Assembly: GCA_018268135.1 (NCBI GenBank)
Contig: JAFDXD010000017.1
Location: forward strand, 1 to 64,000
Length of the DNA stretch: 64,000 nucleotides
Reading direction: 5' to 3'
From: Bacteroidota bacterium
GTDB taxonomy: Bacteria > Bacteroidota > Bacteroidia > Chitinophagales > Chitinophagaceae
Positions 1 through 8,491 of this stretch are shown here, piece after piece. Each line of letters starts with the position of its first letter. The first letter of the stretch is position 1. A model generated the notes under the pieces. It saw only the letters and a program-made list of their open reading frames with translations. It was not told where the DNA came from and ran no database searches. The position numbers were made by a program, and so were the translations under genes.

Positions 1-1
1 A

Positions 2-805
2 AAAGAATGCGCCGCCTATACCGATACAGGCGTGTTTGGCGCCAAGGCTATCAAAGAAGCAAAGCTTTTTGGAAAAGTAGAAATTGTGTGCTCTTCTAAA
101 GATAAAAATTATTCATACCTGCCTAAAGATTTTGCCGTGCCCAACGATGCAAAATATTTGCACATTACTACCAACAATACAATTTATGGTACTCAATGGC
201 ATCATATACCTGCTACCAGCAATTCGCTTGTGGCCGATATGAGCAGCGACATACTAAGCCGGGTTTTGGATTTTAATAAATTTGATTTGATATATGCAGG
301 TGCCCAAAAAAATATGGGCGCAGCAGGTGTAAACATTGTAGTGGTAAATGAAAATATTTTAGGAAAAATAAAGCGTGCCCTGCCTACCATGATGGATTAT
401 CGCAATCATATTGCTGAAGAGAGTATGCTCAATACACCTCCAGTATTTGCAGTATATGTTTGCATGCTTACACTTAGGTGGGTAAAGGCCCAGGGTGGTG
501 TGGCTGCCCTCGAAAAATTAAACCGGGCCAAAGCTGCATTGTTGTATAAAGAAATAGATGAAAACGATTTTTTTGTTGGCACTGCTGCAAAAGAAGATAG
601 AAGCAATATGAATGTATGTTTTGTAATGAAAGATCCTACGCTTGAAGAAGCATTTTTAAAACACACTAAATCATTTAATATTGCAGCTATAAAAGGGCAT
701 AGAAGTGTAGGAGGGTTTAGGGCATCATTGTACAATGCCCTGCCAATAAGCAGTGTACAGGTATTGGTAGATGCCATGAAGAGTTTTGCGCAAATGAATA
801 AATAA
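2..805 (+). CDS. serC: Phosphoserine aminotransferase, 3' part (cut by window start)
   Basis: PLP enzyme of serine biosynthesis that transaminates 3-phosphohydroxypyruvate to phosphoserine in the cytoplasm. The open frame runs back to the window edge without a stop, so the N-terminus is missing. The visible part begins ECAAYTDTG and holds the SerC-like stretch ITTNNTIYGTQW, the PLP-lysine region YAGAQKN (the K carries the Schiff base in the family), and the late GHRSVGGFRASLYNALP segment that closes the phosphate site. A GTG at 32 is internal, not the start. It lies 13 bp before a DUF922 gene in the same direction. Identification rests on these motifs and I am sure of the family. Confidence 0.93.
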   Translation, partial: KECAAYTDTGVFGAKAIKEAKLFGKVEIVCSSKDKNYSYLPKDFAVPNDAKYLHITTNNTIYGTQWHHIPATSNSLVADMSSDILSRVLDFNKFDLIYAGAQKNMGAAGVNIVVVNENILGKIKRALPTMMDYRNHIAEESMLNTPPVFAVYVCMLTLRWVKAQGGVAALEKLNRAKAALLYKEIDENDFFVGTAAKEDRSNMNVCFVMKDPTLEEAFLKHTKSFNIAAIKGHRSVGGFRASLYNALPISSVQVLVDAMKSFAQMNK

Positions 806-818
806 AGCGCTTATAGGT

Positions 819-1364
819 ATGAAAACATTTATTAGTATTATAGTATTGTTATTACTAAGCCAGGCAAATGCCCCGGCTCAGTCCATAAAAATTGGAGATA
901 GTATAAATAACAGGCCATTGCAATGGAGCGATTTTGCCGGTACGCCAGATGCAGCTTCTCCTTATTTTGCTAATACCGCCTGGAACATTAATTATAGATA
1001 TAACGCTGTACATTTTAATGAAGATAAAGCCATCATTAATGATCTGGAAGTAACGCTTCAATTCAACAGGGATAAATCATGGAAGAAAAAAGATAACATT
1101 TCGGATGCATTATTAATACATGAACAGGGGCATTTTGATATTGCAACACTATGCCAGCTAGAAATAATAAACCTGATTAAAAATGCAGCTCTGCATAAAA
1201 ATGATTATTCTTCACAAATAAAAAATATTTTCAGGCAAAGCATACAAAAATATAAAGCTTTAGAAGACAGGTACGACATAGAAACAGAGCATAGCCTAAA
1301 TACCACAAAACAAGAGGAGTGGAATAAATTTATTCAATCAGAAAAAAAACAACTAACTAAATAG
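819..1364 (+). CDS. DUF922-like secreted putative zinc protease
   Basis: 181 residues with a signal peptide (about residues 1-21, ending in APAQS), so the protein is exported. The middle holds LQWSDFAG and the C-terminal half holds LLIHEQGHFDI. H101, E102 and H105 form an HExxH-like zinc site, and D107 follows, as in DUF922, a family regarded as putative metalloproteases of unknown substrate. The rest is helical and charged. It sits 13 bp after serC and 13 bp before the DUF1015 gene, so the three are probably co-transcribed. Substrate and activity are unknown; the protease role is inferred from the motif only. Confidence 0.72.
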   Translation: MKTFISIIVLLLLSQANAPAQSIKIGDSINNRPLQWSDFAGTPDAASPYFANTAWNINYRYNAVHFNEDKAIINDLEVTLQFNRDKSWKKKDNISDALLIHEQGHFDIATLCQLEIINLIKNAALHKNDYSSQIKNIFRQSIQKYKALEDRYDIETEHSLNTTKQEEWNKFIQSEKKQLTK

Positions 1365-1377
1365 CCATAATAGCAAC

Positions 1378-2616
1378 ATGATAAACATCTCAGCATTTAC
1401 AGCTCTCAGGCCCGAAGCCCAACATGCAAAAGCAGTAGCAGCGCCACCTTATGATGTACTCAGCAGCAAAGAAGCAAAAATAGCAGCACAAGGTAACCCC
1501 AATACTTTTTTACATATCACCAAAAGTGAGATAGACCTCCCGGAGGATATAGATACCCACTCACAGGCTGTGTATGACAAAGCAAAAGAAAATTTATCTG
1601 CATTTATTAGCAGAAATATTTTATTTAGAGAAAGCAAACCCTGCTATTATATTTACCGCCTTACCATGAATGGCAGGAGCCAGGTAGGGCTGGTATGTGC
1701 AAGCTCAGTAAATGATTATGAAAATGGCCTTATAAAAAAACATGAATTTACCCGGCCCGAAAAAGAGTTAGACAGAATAAACCATATCAAAACTACCGGG
1801 GCACAAACCGGGAATGTATTTTTGGCTTATAAAAATGTGGAGGCAATAGATGCTCTTATTAATAAATGGGTAGCAGAAAAAAATTGTCAATACGATTTTG
1901 TGGCTGATGATGCTATTCAACATAGTATTTGGATAGTAAATGATGATGATGTAATAAATAAAATAACAGAGCTTTTTAAAACGCTGGTACCGTGTACATA
2001 CATTGCCGATGGCCACCACCGGGCGGCTTCTGCTGCTAAAGTAAGGGCAGCATTGGGAGAAAGCGCTACTGCCGAATCTGATTATTTTTTAACCACCTTA
2101 TTTGCGGCAGACCAGTTGCACATAATGGATTATAACAGGCTGGTAAAAGATTTGAATGGGCTGGATGAAAAAACTTTTTTAGAAAAATTGCAAAATGATT
2201 TTTCAATAGAAAAAAAGAGCAGCACCTACCGCCCCGAAGCATTGCATCATTTTGGTGTGTACCTTAATAAACAATGGTATAAGCTTGTAGCAAAAGAAGG
2301 AAGCTTTACCTATGGTGCCGTAGAAGGGTTAGACATTAGCATTTTACAGAAAAATATTTTGGAGCCTATTCTGGGTATAAAAGACCAGCGTACTGATAGC
2401 AGGATAGATTTTGTGGGGGGCATACGAGGGCTGCAAGAATTGGAAAAAAGAGTAGATAGCGGAGAAATGACATTAGCCATAAGCCTTTACCCGGTGAGCA
2501 TACAGCAATTATTTGATGTAGCAGATAGTGGAGAAGTAATGCCGCCTAAAAGTACCTGGTTTGAGCCCAAACTAAGAGATGGATTACTCACCCATTTAAT
2601 AGATGATCGATATTAA
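1378..2616 (+). CDS. DUF1015 family protein
   Basis: 412 residues, full length for the family. The DUF1015 signatures are visible: an N-terminal FTALRPE...APPYDVLS segment, IKKHEFTRPEKELDR near residue 120, and the invariant YIADGHHRAASA motif (DGHHR at 211-215). The molecular function is not established. In many bacteria the family sits beside serC and serA and is therefore suspected of a link to serine or one-carbon metabolism. Here it follows serC with only the DUF922 gene between and no serA. There is no signal peptide, so it should be cytoplasmic. A hairpin terminator follows at 2632-2660. Confidence 0.85.
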   Translation: MINISAFTALRPEAQHAKAVAAPPYDVLSSKEAKIAAQGNPNTFLHITKSEIDLPEDIDTHSQAVYDKAKENLSAFISRNILFRESKPCYYIYRLTMNGRSQVGLVCASSVNDYENGLIKKHEFTRPEKELDRINHIKTTGAQTGNVFLAYKNVEAIDALINKWVAEKNCQYDFVADDAIQHSIWIVNDDDVINKITELFKTLVPCTYIADGHHRAASAAKVRAALGESATAESDYFLTTLFAADQLHIMDYNRLVKDLNGLDEKTFLEKLQNDFSIEKKSSTYRPEALHHFGVYLNKQWYKLVAKEGSFTYGAVEGLDISILQKNILEPILGIKDQRTDSRIDFVGGIRGLQELEKRVDSGEMTLAISLYPVSIQQLFDVADSGEVMPPKSTWFEPKLRDGLLTHLIDDRY

Positions 2617-2631
2617 CATATCAAAAAATTG

Positions 2632-2660
2632 AAGAGGCTCATTATCAAGCCTCTTTTTTT
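2632..2660 (+). terminator. Rho-independent terminator after the serC-DUF1015 run
   Basis: Inverted repeat AAGAGGCT (2632-2639) and AGCCTCTT (2648-2655), eight-base loop, then an unbroken T run. It ends the transcript of the three upstream genes. The T run merges directly into the TATCTTTA box of the next gene. Confidence 0.85.
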
Positions 2661-2667
2661 ATCTTTA
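2660..2667 (+). promoter_or_regulatory. Probable -7 box (TATCTTTA) for the TPR gene
   Basis: TATCTTTA matches TAnnTTTG at all but the last base. It starts in the terminator T tract and ends five bases before the ATG at 2673, so the mRNA would be almost leaderless. No clear -33 box can be separated from the terminator. Confidence 0.4.
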
Positions 2668-2672
2668 CAATA

Positions 2673-3680
2673 ATGAAAAAATCAATTCTTTTTTTACTCA
2701 TTTCTTTGGGCATTGCAAGCGCCAATGCACAATCTCAAACCACCGGGGAGCTTATAGAAACGGCTAACACATTTTTGCGCCAGGGAGATTATGCCAATGC
2801 CATACTGGTACTAAATCGTGCGCAACAGCAAGACCCACAAAATACTACGGTAGCCAAAAATCTGGCGCTTAGTTATTATTTTCAAAATGATAATGATAAA
2901 GCCAGTGCGGCTATAAAACCTGCGCTAGACAAGGAAGATGCGGATGACCAGGTTTTTCAGATAGCCGCCAATATTTACCAGCACCTGGGCCAGCCTAAAG
3001 AAGCTGAAAAAGTGTACCGAAAAGGAATAAAAAAATTTGCAGATAGCGGACCGCTATATAATGATCTGGGCGAGCTATTGGCAGCACAGCAAAATAATAA
3101 TGAAGCTATAAAACAATGGGAAAAAGGAATTGAAACAGACCCTTCTTATAGTAAAAATTATTACAATGCTGCTAAATATTATTTTACTACCAACAACAAT
3201 GGGTGGGCCCTTTTGTATGCCGAAATATTTATTAATATAGAACCTATGAGCAATAAGGCCCCAGAAATAAAACAACTATTGCTGGATGGATATAAAAAAT
3301 TATTTACCAATGCCGACCTGCTGGTAAACAATAAGGATAAAAATGTTTTTGTAAACAACTATTTACAAAGCATGAACCATGTAGGCTCCATTGCGTCTAT
3401 GGGCATCAATACAGAATCTCTAACGATGATACGTACACGCTTTATTTTAGACTGGTATCATACCCAACAAAACAAATACCCTTTTAAATTATTTGAATTA
3501 CAGCAACAACTTTTAAAAGAAGGAATGTTTGATGCTTATAATGAGTGGCTTTTTGAGCCTACTATCAGCCTGGTAGCTTATCAAAACTGGATATCAGCCC
3601 ACCCTACAGAAAATAAAACATTTACAGATTTTCAAAGAGGGCGCATTTTTAAAATTCCTAAGGGGCAGTATTATCATTAG
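2673..3680 (+). CDS. Secreted tetratricopeptide-repeat protein
   Basis: 335 residues with a clear signal peptide (MKKSILFLLISLGIASANAQ). Residues 27 to about 190 are TPR-like helix pairs: ANTFLRQGDYANAILVLNRA, QIAANIYQHLGQPKEAEKVY, GPLYNDLGELLAAQQNNNEA, then KNYYNAAKYYF. Such arrays act as protein-protein scaffolds. The C-terminal 140 residues are predicted helical and resemble no domain I recognise. It is exported to the periplasm or outer-membrane face, with no lipobox. It has its own promoter-like box directly upstream and is followed by a convergent gene, so it is probably monocistronic. The partner is unknown. Confidence 0.75.
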   Translation: MKKSILFLLISLGIASANAQSQTTGELIETANTFLRQGDYANAILVLNRAQQQDPQNTTVAKNLALSYYFQNDNDKASAAIKPALDKEDADDQVFQIAANIYQHLGQPKEAEKVYRKGIKKFADSGPLYNDLGELLAAQQNNNEAIKQWEKGIETDPSYSKNYYNAAKYYFTTNNNGWALLYAEIFINIEPMSNKAPEIKQLLLDGYKKLFTNADLLVNNKDKNVFVNNYLQSMNHVGSIASMGINTESLTMIRTRFILDWYHTQQNKYPFKLFELQQQLLKEGMFDAYNEWLFEPTISLVAYQNWISAHPTENKTFTDFQRGRIFKIPKGQYYH

Positions 3681-3740
3681 AAGAGTTGGGTGAATTACTC
3701 TCTGCAAAATGTAGAAGATATAAGTATCGCCGATTATTTA

Positions 3741-4214
3741 TTAATTGACTGCCTTATTTGCACAACTGCTGCTGGCAAAGGCTTCCGGCTTGGCTTTAAA
3801 GGCAAAGCCCATTCCTAAAATATAGCCCATTGCCTCCCTGAGGGCTTCATTGCTTTTGAAAGATGGATTGGTATTTATATCTGCATGCACTTCCATATCT
3901 ACATCATATTGAGTAAATAAATTGCATAGCTCATAAGCAATCTCAATGCTTTTGGCAACTTCTACCAGCATCCGCTCTTTGATGCTGTACTTTAACTGAG
4001 TTTTTTCGTTGTGTATAAACATAAAGCCTCCATGCCCTTCACGCAAAAAAACTATTACGGTTGCAAATTCTGTATCTTTTCCTTTTACCTGGCTATCGGT
4101 ACCAATACATACTTTTAGCTTAAAGCCTGCAGCAGTTTCTCTCTGTATGGCATTGGCTACAGCCTCTTTAATGGGCAGGCGAATGGTATCGCCATTAAAT
4201 TTTCTCCATAACAT
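3741..4214 (-). CDS. YkuK-type RNase H-like protein (DUF458)
   Basis: 157 residues from the preferred ATG at 4214. An in-frame ATG at 4265 would add 17 residues that look unlike the family. The body reads VCIGTDSQVKG, FATVIVFLREG, then EVHADINTNPSFKSN and a late MGYILGMGFAFKAKPEAFASSSCANKAV. The spaced acidic residues (D in GTDSQ, D in HADIN) fit the RNase H-like fold of the YkuK/DUF458 family, whose substrate is not well defined. Cytoplasmic. It stands alone, convergent with the TPR gene, and downstream of a 311-bp gap holding hairpins. Confidence 0.72.
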   Translation of the reverse strand: MLWRKFNGDTIRLPIKEAVANAIQRETAAGFKLKVCIGTDSQVKGKDTEFATVIVFLREGHGGFMFIHNEKTQLKYSIKERMLVEVAKSIEIAYELCNLFTQYDVDMEVHADINTNPSFKSNEALREAMGYILGMGFAFKAKPEAFASSSCANKAVN

Positions 4215-4369
4215 AAAAAAGCGGTTTTCTAAATGTACGGATAAAAAAAATGCTGAATGAGCCATGAATAGCCTAAACTATGGCAAAATGTGGAAATGTG
4301 GAGAAGTATGAATATTGCCGGCTAATGGAAGTATGGATGCTGAAGGGATGGCGGATAGAAACGGAAATC

Positions 4370-4401
4370 CTTTTTTATTTTGCATGAGCAAAATAAAAAA
4401 G
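4370..4401. repeat. Perfect inverted repeat, 14-bp arms, 4-base loop
   Basis: Left arm CTTTTTTATTTTGC (4370-4383), loop ATGA, right arm GCAAAATAAAAAAG (4388-4401), every base paired. It is too AT-rich to be a typical terminator and there is already one closer to the protease gene. It could be an extragenic palindromic element or a 5' hairpin of the YkuK-like gene. Confidence 0.7.
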
Positions 4402-4473
4402 ATTGGAGTGAATAGCCGCTGCTGATGCTGATAGAAATACAAATGCCGATAGCCCACAAAAAATATTTGCAAT

Positions 4474-4504
4474 AAAAAAGGGGCCAGTCCCTAACACTGA
4501 CCCC
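4474..4504 (-). terminator. Rho-independent terminator of the metzincin operon
   Basis: Minus-strand stem: GGGG-CAGT pairs with ACTG-CCCC (arms 4480-4488 and 4496-4504, one internal mismatch), followed in minus-strand sense by six Ts (4474-4479). It lies 21 bp past the stop of the protease gene. Confidence 0.85.
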
Positions 4505-4525
4505 TAACTTACACATGAATCTACC

Positions 4526-6115
4526 TTACTGTTTTATAATTCGTTCTGTTTGTTTTGCATTGTTGTTGAATAATTGAATCACATACATGCCGGTTGGCTG
4601 ATTTTGAATATTTATTTTATTTGTACCTTTTATACCGATGCCTTTGGCAAGCACTCGGCCATTCATATCATTAATAATGTATTGATAATTGTTGGCTGCA
4701 TTTACCGTAACATCGCTTGTTACAAAAGTAGATACGCTGTATGGCTTTATTTGATTGCCCTCATCTTTTAATGCTAAAATATTGGAGTACATTACCTGCC
4801 CGATGATGGAAGTAACTTTAAGCCTGTAATACAATGTGCCGCTTTGATTTGGCGTATAGCTGTAATAGTTAGTAGCACTATTGATAGCTGATAATGTTTT
4901 GAAAGTACCGCCGGTATTAGATACTTCGAGTATTTGCGATTGTATTGGCTCGTCTGCAATTATTTTCCAGTTGAATGAATGTTTGGCATCGGTAGCGGAG
5001 CCTGTTAATGAAATATCGTGAATGGGCAAGAGGCCTTTTAAGGCAGATAAAGTATAAGAGCCAAGGCTTCCGTAGTTGCCTACATTTGCATTGCCGGCGC
5101 CAGATACTACCAGGTAAAAAGTGCCTGCACTTAATACCGTATCTACTACTACATTCATTACATTATCCGGATTATAGGTTCTAATAAGATTTTTATTACC
5201 GTCATACAAACTCATTTGTACATCAAGATTTGCTCCTGCATTATTAGCATCTAAACCAAAAGGTGTGGCTTCAATATGAATATTGCCGCTGGCGGTATTT
5301 ACAAATTTAAATGCATCTTTATCTGAGCTGGTAGTGATGATACCTGATACATTAAACGAGCCGGTGCCTAAAGAATATGCGCTGGCATCTACGGCATCTG
5401 AATAATCATCTGGCCGGTAAGTAAAACCGTTTTGTGAAGTAATGATGGTAAGATTATCTTGTGTGGCAGAGCATCCATAAGGAGTAGGCCCGTCAATCCA
5501 TCCTGTCATATTTTGTCCATAGCTATTTCCCATTACCGGAGCCCAGCCTATTTGGCCTGTACCGGTGCCGGGGTTGTAAGTTTGTACTAAGTTGCAATTG
5601 CTATCGTAAGTAGATTGGTGAGATAAACCCACGGTGTGGCCTGCTTCGTGTGAGCAACACTCGGCTACATATTTAGTATTGTAGCTAAGCCTGTCGGCAA
5701 ATACAAAGCCGGGAGTATCATCGCCCCAGGTAAATGAGCCGATGTATGATATACCACCAACGCCTGCAGCATACCAGCTACTGCTGGCAGTTACAATTAT
5801 TCTTACCCGCTGTGCTAATGGGGCTGCAATAAATTTTGCTTCGTCGGTAGTGATGTTTACATTAAATGGGCGGTAATCTTCTGATACTCTTTCAAAAATT
5901 TCGGTGATTTGTGCGTCGGTTAAATTACTGGCGCCTACGGTAAATGTATTGCCTCCATTCCAACCTGCAGAGGTAACAGTTTGCCCGTCAAAATCTAAAT
6001 ATATTGTAGCGCTTGCTGAAGGCAGGCTGTTAAGCTTGGGGCCAGACTGACTATTGGCTGCTGCTGAGAATAGCAGCAAAATAAATAGCAGGGTGAGTGT
6101 AGTAAAGTTTTTCAT
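4526..6115 (-). CDS. Secreted metzincin-type zinc protease with T9SS sorting domain
   Basis: 529 residues. A signal peptide (1-22, ending AAANSQ) is followed by a catalytic domain with HEAGHTVGLSH at 156-166, the extended HExxHxxGxxH zinc site of metzincins, and a likely Met-turn at WAPVMGNS (M195). Residues 240-355 read like a PPC (pre-peptidase C-terminal) beta-sandwich, with DAFKF and GTFYLVVSG. About 375-445 is a fibronectin-like segment. The last 75 residues (INDMNGRVLAKG, then PTGMYVIQLF) are a type A T9SS sorting domain, so the protein should cross the outer membrane by T9SS. A cysteine-rich patch (AECCSH) flanks the zinc site. A small secreted gene lies 87 bp upstream in the same direction. 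Substrate unknown. Confidence 0.85.
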   Translation of the reverse strand: MKNFTTLTLLFILLLFSAAANSQSGPKLNSLPSASATIYLDFDGQTVTSAGWNGGNTFTVGASNLTDAQITEIFERVSEDYRPFNVNITTDEAKFIAAPLAQRVRIIVTASSSWYAAGVGGISYIGSFTWGDDTPGFVFADRLSYNTKYVAECCSHEAGHTVGLSHQSTYDSNCNLVQTYNPGTGTGQIGWAPVMGNSYGQNMTGWIDGPTPYGCSATQDNLTIITSQNGFTYRPDDYSDAVDASAYSLGTGSFNVSGIITTSSDKDAFKFVNTASGNIHIEATPFGLDANNAGANLDVQMSLYDGNKNLIRTYNPDNVMNVVVDTVLSAGTFYLVVSGAGNANVGNYGSLGSYTLSALKGLLPIHDISLTGSATDAKHSFNWKIIADEPIQSQILEVSNTGGTFKTLSAINSATNYYSYTPNQSGTLYYRLKVTSIIGQVMYSNILALKDEGNQIKPYSVSTFVTSDVTVNAANNYQYIINDMNGRVLAKGIGIKGTNKINIQNQPTGMYVIQLFNNNAKQTERIIKQ

Positions 6116-6202
6116 TGTATTGAATTTTGTTACCGTGTAAGGGCGGTAAATAATTAAATATTGGATATTGGTTTTTTATTGCTGTTCTTATTGATGCAGG
6201 TA

Positions 6203-6655
6203 TTAATAGCTGCAATCCTGAAAAATTTTCCCGGTTTCTACTTTTTGCATATTGTATTGCCCGGCAATATTTCGCTTGATTACATACCCGTCAAATGCAT
6301 TGTTGCTAATGATGCGTCCGGTATAAGTAATAGATTTATCGGCATTGATCATTTTAGAAATACTAAGCAAGGCATTGTTGAGTTGTTGCGAACGGATAAT
6401 GATATTTTGCAGGTTGCTATATTTTACTTCATTACTAATTACTTCGCCATTAAATACAAGGCTGTTAGAAAGTGCAATGGATACTTTTTGTCCCGGAAAA
6501 AATGAAAAAGCTTTGATAAGAGAAGCGTCACTCACCTTCATAGTTTCAGGAAGGGATGCAAATAATTTTTGCCTGGTATCTATCTTTTGCGAAAATACTG
6601 CTGCTGATGATAGGCAAAACAATAACAGGAGCATAGGTTTGCTAAGCAATTTCAT
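6203..6655 (-). CDS. Small secreted protein of unknown function, upstream of the metzincin gene
   Basis: 150 residues with a strong signal peptide (MKLLSKPMLLLLFCLSSAAVFSQ). The mature 127 residues alternate hydrophobic and polar positions (KVSIALSNSLVFNGEVISN, SITYTGRIISN), suggesting beta structure, and end in QDCSY with a single cysteine. No family is recognised. Same strand, 87 bp before the metzincin, with no terminator between, so co-transcription is likely. Context permits a role as inhibitor, chaperone or separate propeptide of the protease, but nothing in the sequence proves it. Confidence 0.7.
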   Translation of the reverse strand: MKLLSKPMLLLLFCLSSAAVFSQKIDTRQKLFASLPETMKVSDASLIKAFSFFPGQKVSIALSNSLVFNGEVISNEVKYSNLQNIIIRSQQLNNALLSISKMINADKSITYTGRIISNNAFDGYVIKRNIAGQYNMQKVETGKIFQDCSY

Positions 6656-6781
6656 ATTACATTGGTTTTTATAAATGAGATTCTTGGATATAACTCAGCT
6701 TATGAAACGCAATATTTTATTGCTTAGTATGTGTTATAATTTTTTTTTGGAGATAATTATTTATTTGTAGAAATATTACTA

Positions 6782-7147
6782 CTAATATTGGTTTGTACTC
6801 AGCAAAACGAGTGTGCAGGCTTCTTGTACAATAATATTATTTTGTAATGCCAGCTTTTGCAATTCCGGATTTTCGGTACCGGGGTTAAAGATGATGCGCC
6901 TGGGATGAAGCGATAATATGTAAGAATAATAAGGTACCTGGTTGCCAGGATTGAGATAAAGGGTAACGGTATCAATACCTTTTGCTGCAATTTGTGTAGT
7001 AGCAATGGTCACATCACTTACAATGGCTGTTTTTTTACCAATAGCTACTACCTCATGATGATGATCACGTAATTTATTAATGGCTAAATAGCTATACCTG
7101 GCGGGGTTTGCTGAAGCGCCTAATACCAAAGTTTTTTTTGATGGCAT
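6782..7147 (-). CDS. CoA-binding domain protein (YccU-like)
   Basis: 121 residues from the ATG at 7147. A longer in-frame start at 7198 would lie inside the preceding gene and is not needed. The start KKTLVLGASANPARYSYLA is the nucleotide-binding loop of the CoA_binding_2 family. Later come IDTVTLYLNPGNQ, RRIIFNPGTENPEL and VQEACTLVLL, the usual end with a conserved E-A-C. The family is a Rossmann-fold single domain seen to bind CoA, with no established reaction. It starts five bases after the stop of the DCC gene, so the two form an operon. Confidence 0.82.
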   Translation of the reverse strand: MPSKKTLVLGASANPARYSYLAINKLRDHHHEVVAIGKKTAIVSDVTIATTQIAAKGIDTVTLYLNPGNQVPYYSYILSLHPRRIIFNPGTENPELQKLALQNNIIVQEACTLVLLSTNQY

Positions 7148-7152
7148 ATTCT

Positions 7153-7554
7153 TTATTTTAAAAATCTTTTTTGCAGAGCAGGGCCCGGAATCATGCACTC
7201 ATTTTTTTGGCCAAACCATTTATAGCGGTTGCGTGCAATAAAAGTATATACTGCATCACGAATAAAGGCCGGCACTATGATAAAGCCATAGAATATTTTA
7301 ACGGCGCCTGATAATTGCCTGGCTATTTTTAAAACTGCTGTTGATTTTTGGTAAGCTGTATCATCTTGTATCAATATTATTGAGTTAAGATGCTGCTGCG
7401 GTAAATTAAATTTTTGCAATAGCAATTGCCCGGTATCACTTTGCAATGTAGCAAATGAAAAAACAGCCTTGGGGTCGTGCCTGATGATATACTGTACAGA
7501 GCTATTGCAAAGGATACATACCCCATCAAATAATATGATTGATGAATGAATCAT
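7153..7554 (-). CDS. DCC family thiol-disulfide oxidoreductase-like protein (DUF393)
   Basis: 133 residues opening with IILFDGVCILCNSSVQYII, the DGVCxLC motif that gives the DCC family its name, with a thioredoxin-like pair of cysteines. Further family marks are the KAVFSFATLQSDTG segment and the late RDAVYTFIARNRYKWFGQ. Likely cytoplasmic. Redox activity is predicted from the motif but its substrate is unknown. An exact TATTTTTG box lies just upstream, and the CoA-binding gene follows after five bases. Confidence 0.86.
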   Translation of the reverse strand: MIHSSIILFDGVCILCNSSVQYIIRHDPKAVFSFATLQSDTGQLLLQKFNLPQQHLNSIILIQDDTAYQKSTAVLKIARQLSGAVKIFYGFIIVPAFIRDAVYTFIARNRYKWFGQKNECMIPGPALQKRFLK

Positions 7555-7561
7555 AATAGTA

Positions 7562-7569
7562 CAAAAATA
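7562..7569 (-). promoter_or_regulatory. -7 box TATTTTTG of the DCC/CoA-binding operon
   Basis: Exact TAnnTTTG on the minus strand, ending seven bases before the ATG at 7554. The leader would be only a few bases long. Confidence 0.55.
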
Positions 7570-7602
7570 CTAACTGTAAGATTACTTGATATATTATGTT
7601 GA

Positions 7603-8481
7603 TTATAGCACATCTTGTAAAGCTTTATCAATTGTATTAAATGTAAATTCAAAATTCTCGTGCAACAGTCGTTCCGGCAGCACCCACCTGCTTTTTAAAA
7701 CCAATTCGGTTTCTGTTTTAATAAGGGCAGCGCCTATTTTCAACATCCATTTTGGTGATGGTAACCCAAATGGAATATGCAACAGTTTTCTAAGTGTTGC
7801 CATTAAAGTGTAATTGCTAACGGGGTTAGGAGCAGCAGCATTAAATACGCCTGTGAGGTTTTCATGTGTTGCCAAAAATAAAAATATGCGGTACACATCT
7901 TCAATATGAATCCAACTAAACATTTGTAAGCCATTACCCTGCACGCCTCCTAACCCATACTTAACCAAATTAGCATAAGGCTTTACTACGCCTCCATCTT
8001 TACCCAAGATGATTGCCAGGCGCAATGCCACCTGCCTGGTATTTTTAAGGTGGTAGCTAAAAAAAGCCTGCTCCCATTTAGTTGCCACATTTACCGAAAA
8101 ACCAGTTCCAATCTCTCCATTGGTTTCTGTCATTGGCCTGTCTTCTGCATGTCGGTAAATGGTAGCTGTGCTTGCATTTATCCAAAGCATTGGTGGCTGA
8201 TGGCATTGCAAAATGGCATTGCCAAGTATAGCTGTAGTATTTACTCTTGACTCTAAAATTTCATTTTTATTTTTTTGATTATACCTGCAATCTACCGATT
8301 TTCCTGCCAGGTTGATGAGGAGGTAAGCACCCTCCAGTGCTGTGGCAATGGCCTTTTTATTTGTCCAGTTAATATGGTTTTGCTGCCTCGAAATTATAGA
8401 TACCTCAAAGCCATCTTTCTTAAATTTTTCTGCAACATATTTTCCAACAAAACCGGTACCCCCTGCTATGACTACTTTCAT
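7603..8481 (-). CDS. TIGR01777 family epimerase/NAD-dependent SDR
   Basis: 292 residues. The N-terminal VVIAGGTGFVGKYVAEKF is the GxxGxxG dinucleotide site. LLINLAGKSVDCRYNQKNKNEILESRVNTT is diagnostic of the TIGR01777 (YfcH-like) subgroup of extended short-chain dehydrogenases. SxSTAxxY is represented by NASTATIYRH, and a C-terminal DUF1731-like part follows (GLPSPKWMLKIGAALI, SRWVLPERLL). Substrate unknown. The gene begins 10 bp after the stop of a small membrane protein gene, probably in one operon with the GbsR-type regulator. The DCC gene downstream has its own promoter. Confidence 0.88.
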   Translation of the reverse strand: MKVVIAGGTGFVGKYVAEKFKKDGFEVSIISRQQNHINWTNKKAIATALEGAYLLINLAGKSVDCRYNQKNKNEILESRVNTTAILGNAILQCHQPPMLWINASTATIYRHAEDRPMTETNGEIGTGFSVNVATKWEQAFFSYHLKNTRQVALRLAIILGKDGGVVKPYANLVKYGLGGVQGNGLQMFSWIHIEDVYRIFLFLATHENLTGVFNAAAPNPVSNYTLMATLRKLLHIPFGLPSPKWMLKIGAALIKTETELVLKSRWVLPERLLHENFEFTFNTIDKALQDVL

Positions 8482-8491
8482 GTTTTTATTT

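Larger units (their letters stand above)
4215..4525. other. Intergenic stretch with two hairpins, no credible gene
   Basis: Two minus-strand genes flank this 311-bp stretch. It holds a terminator (4474-4504) and a perfect 14-bp-arm hairpin (4370-4401). Short open frames on the minus strand cross the hairpins, lack family features and look like noise. The sequence around the second hairpin looks like an extragenic repeat remnant. Confidence 0.6.

Noticed and set aside
4278..4516. Two 64-codon minus-strand frames in the gap before the metzincin terminator
   Set aside because: They run through the hairpins and read as repeat-derived noise.
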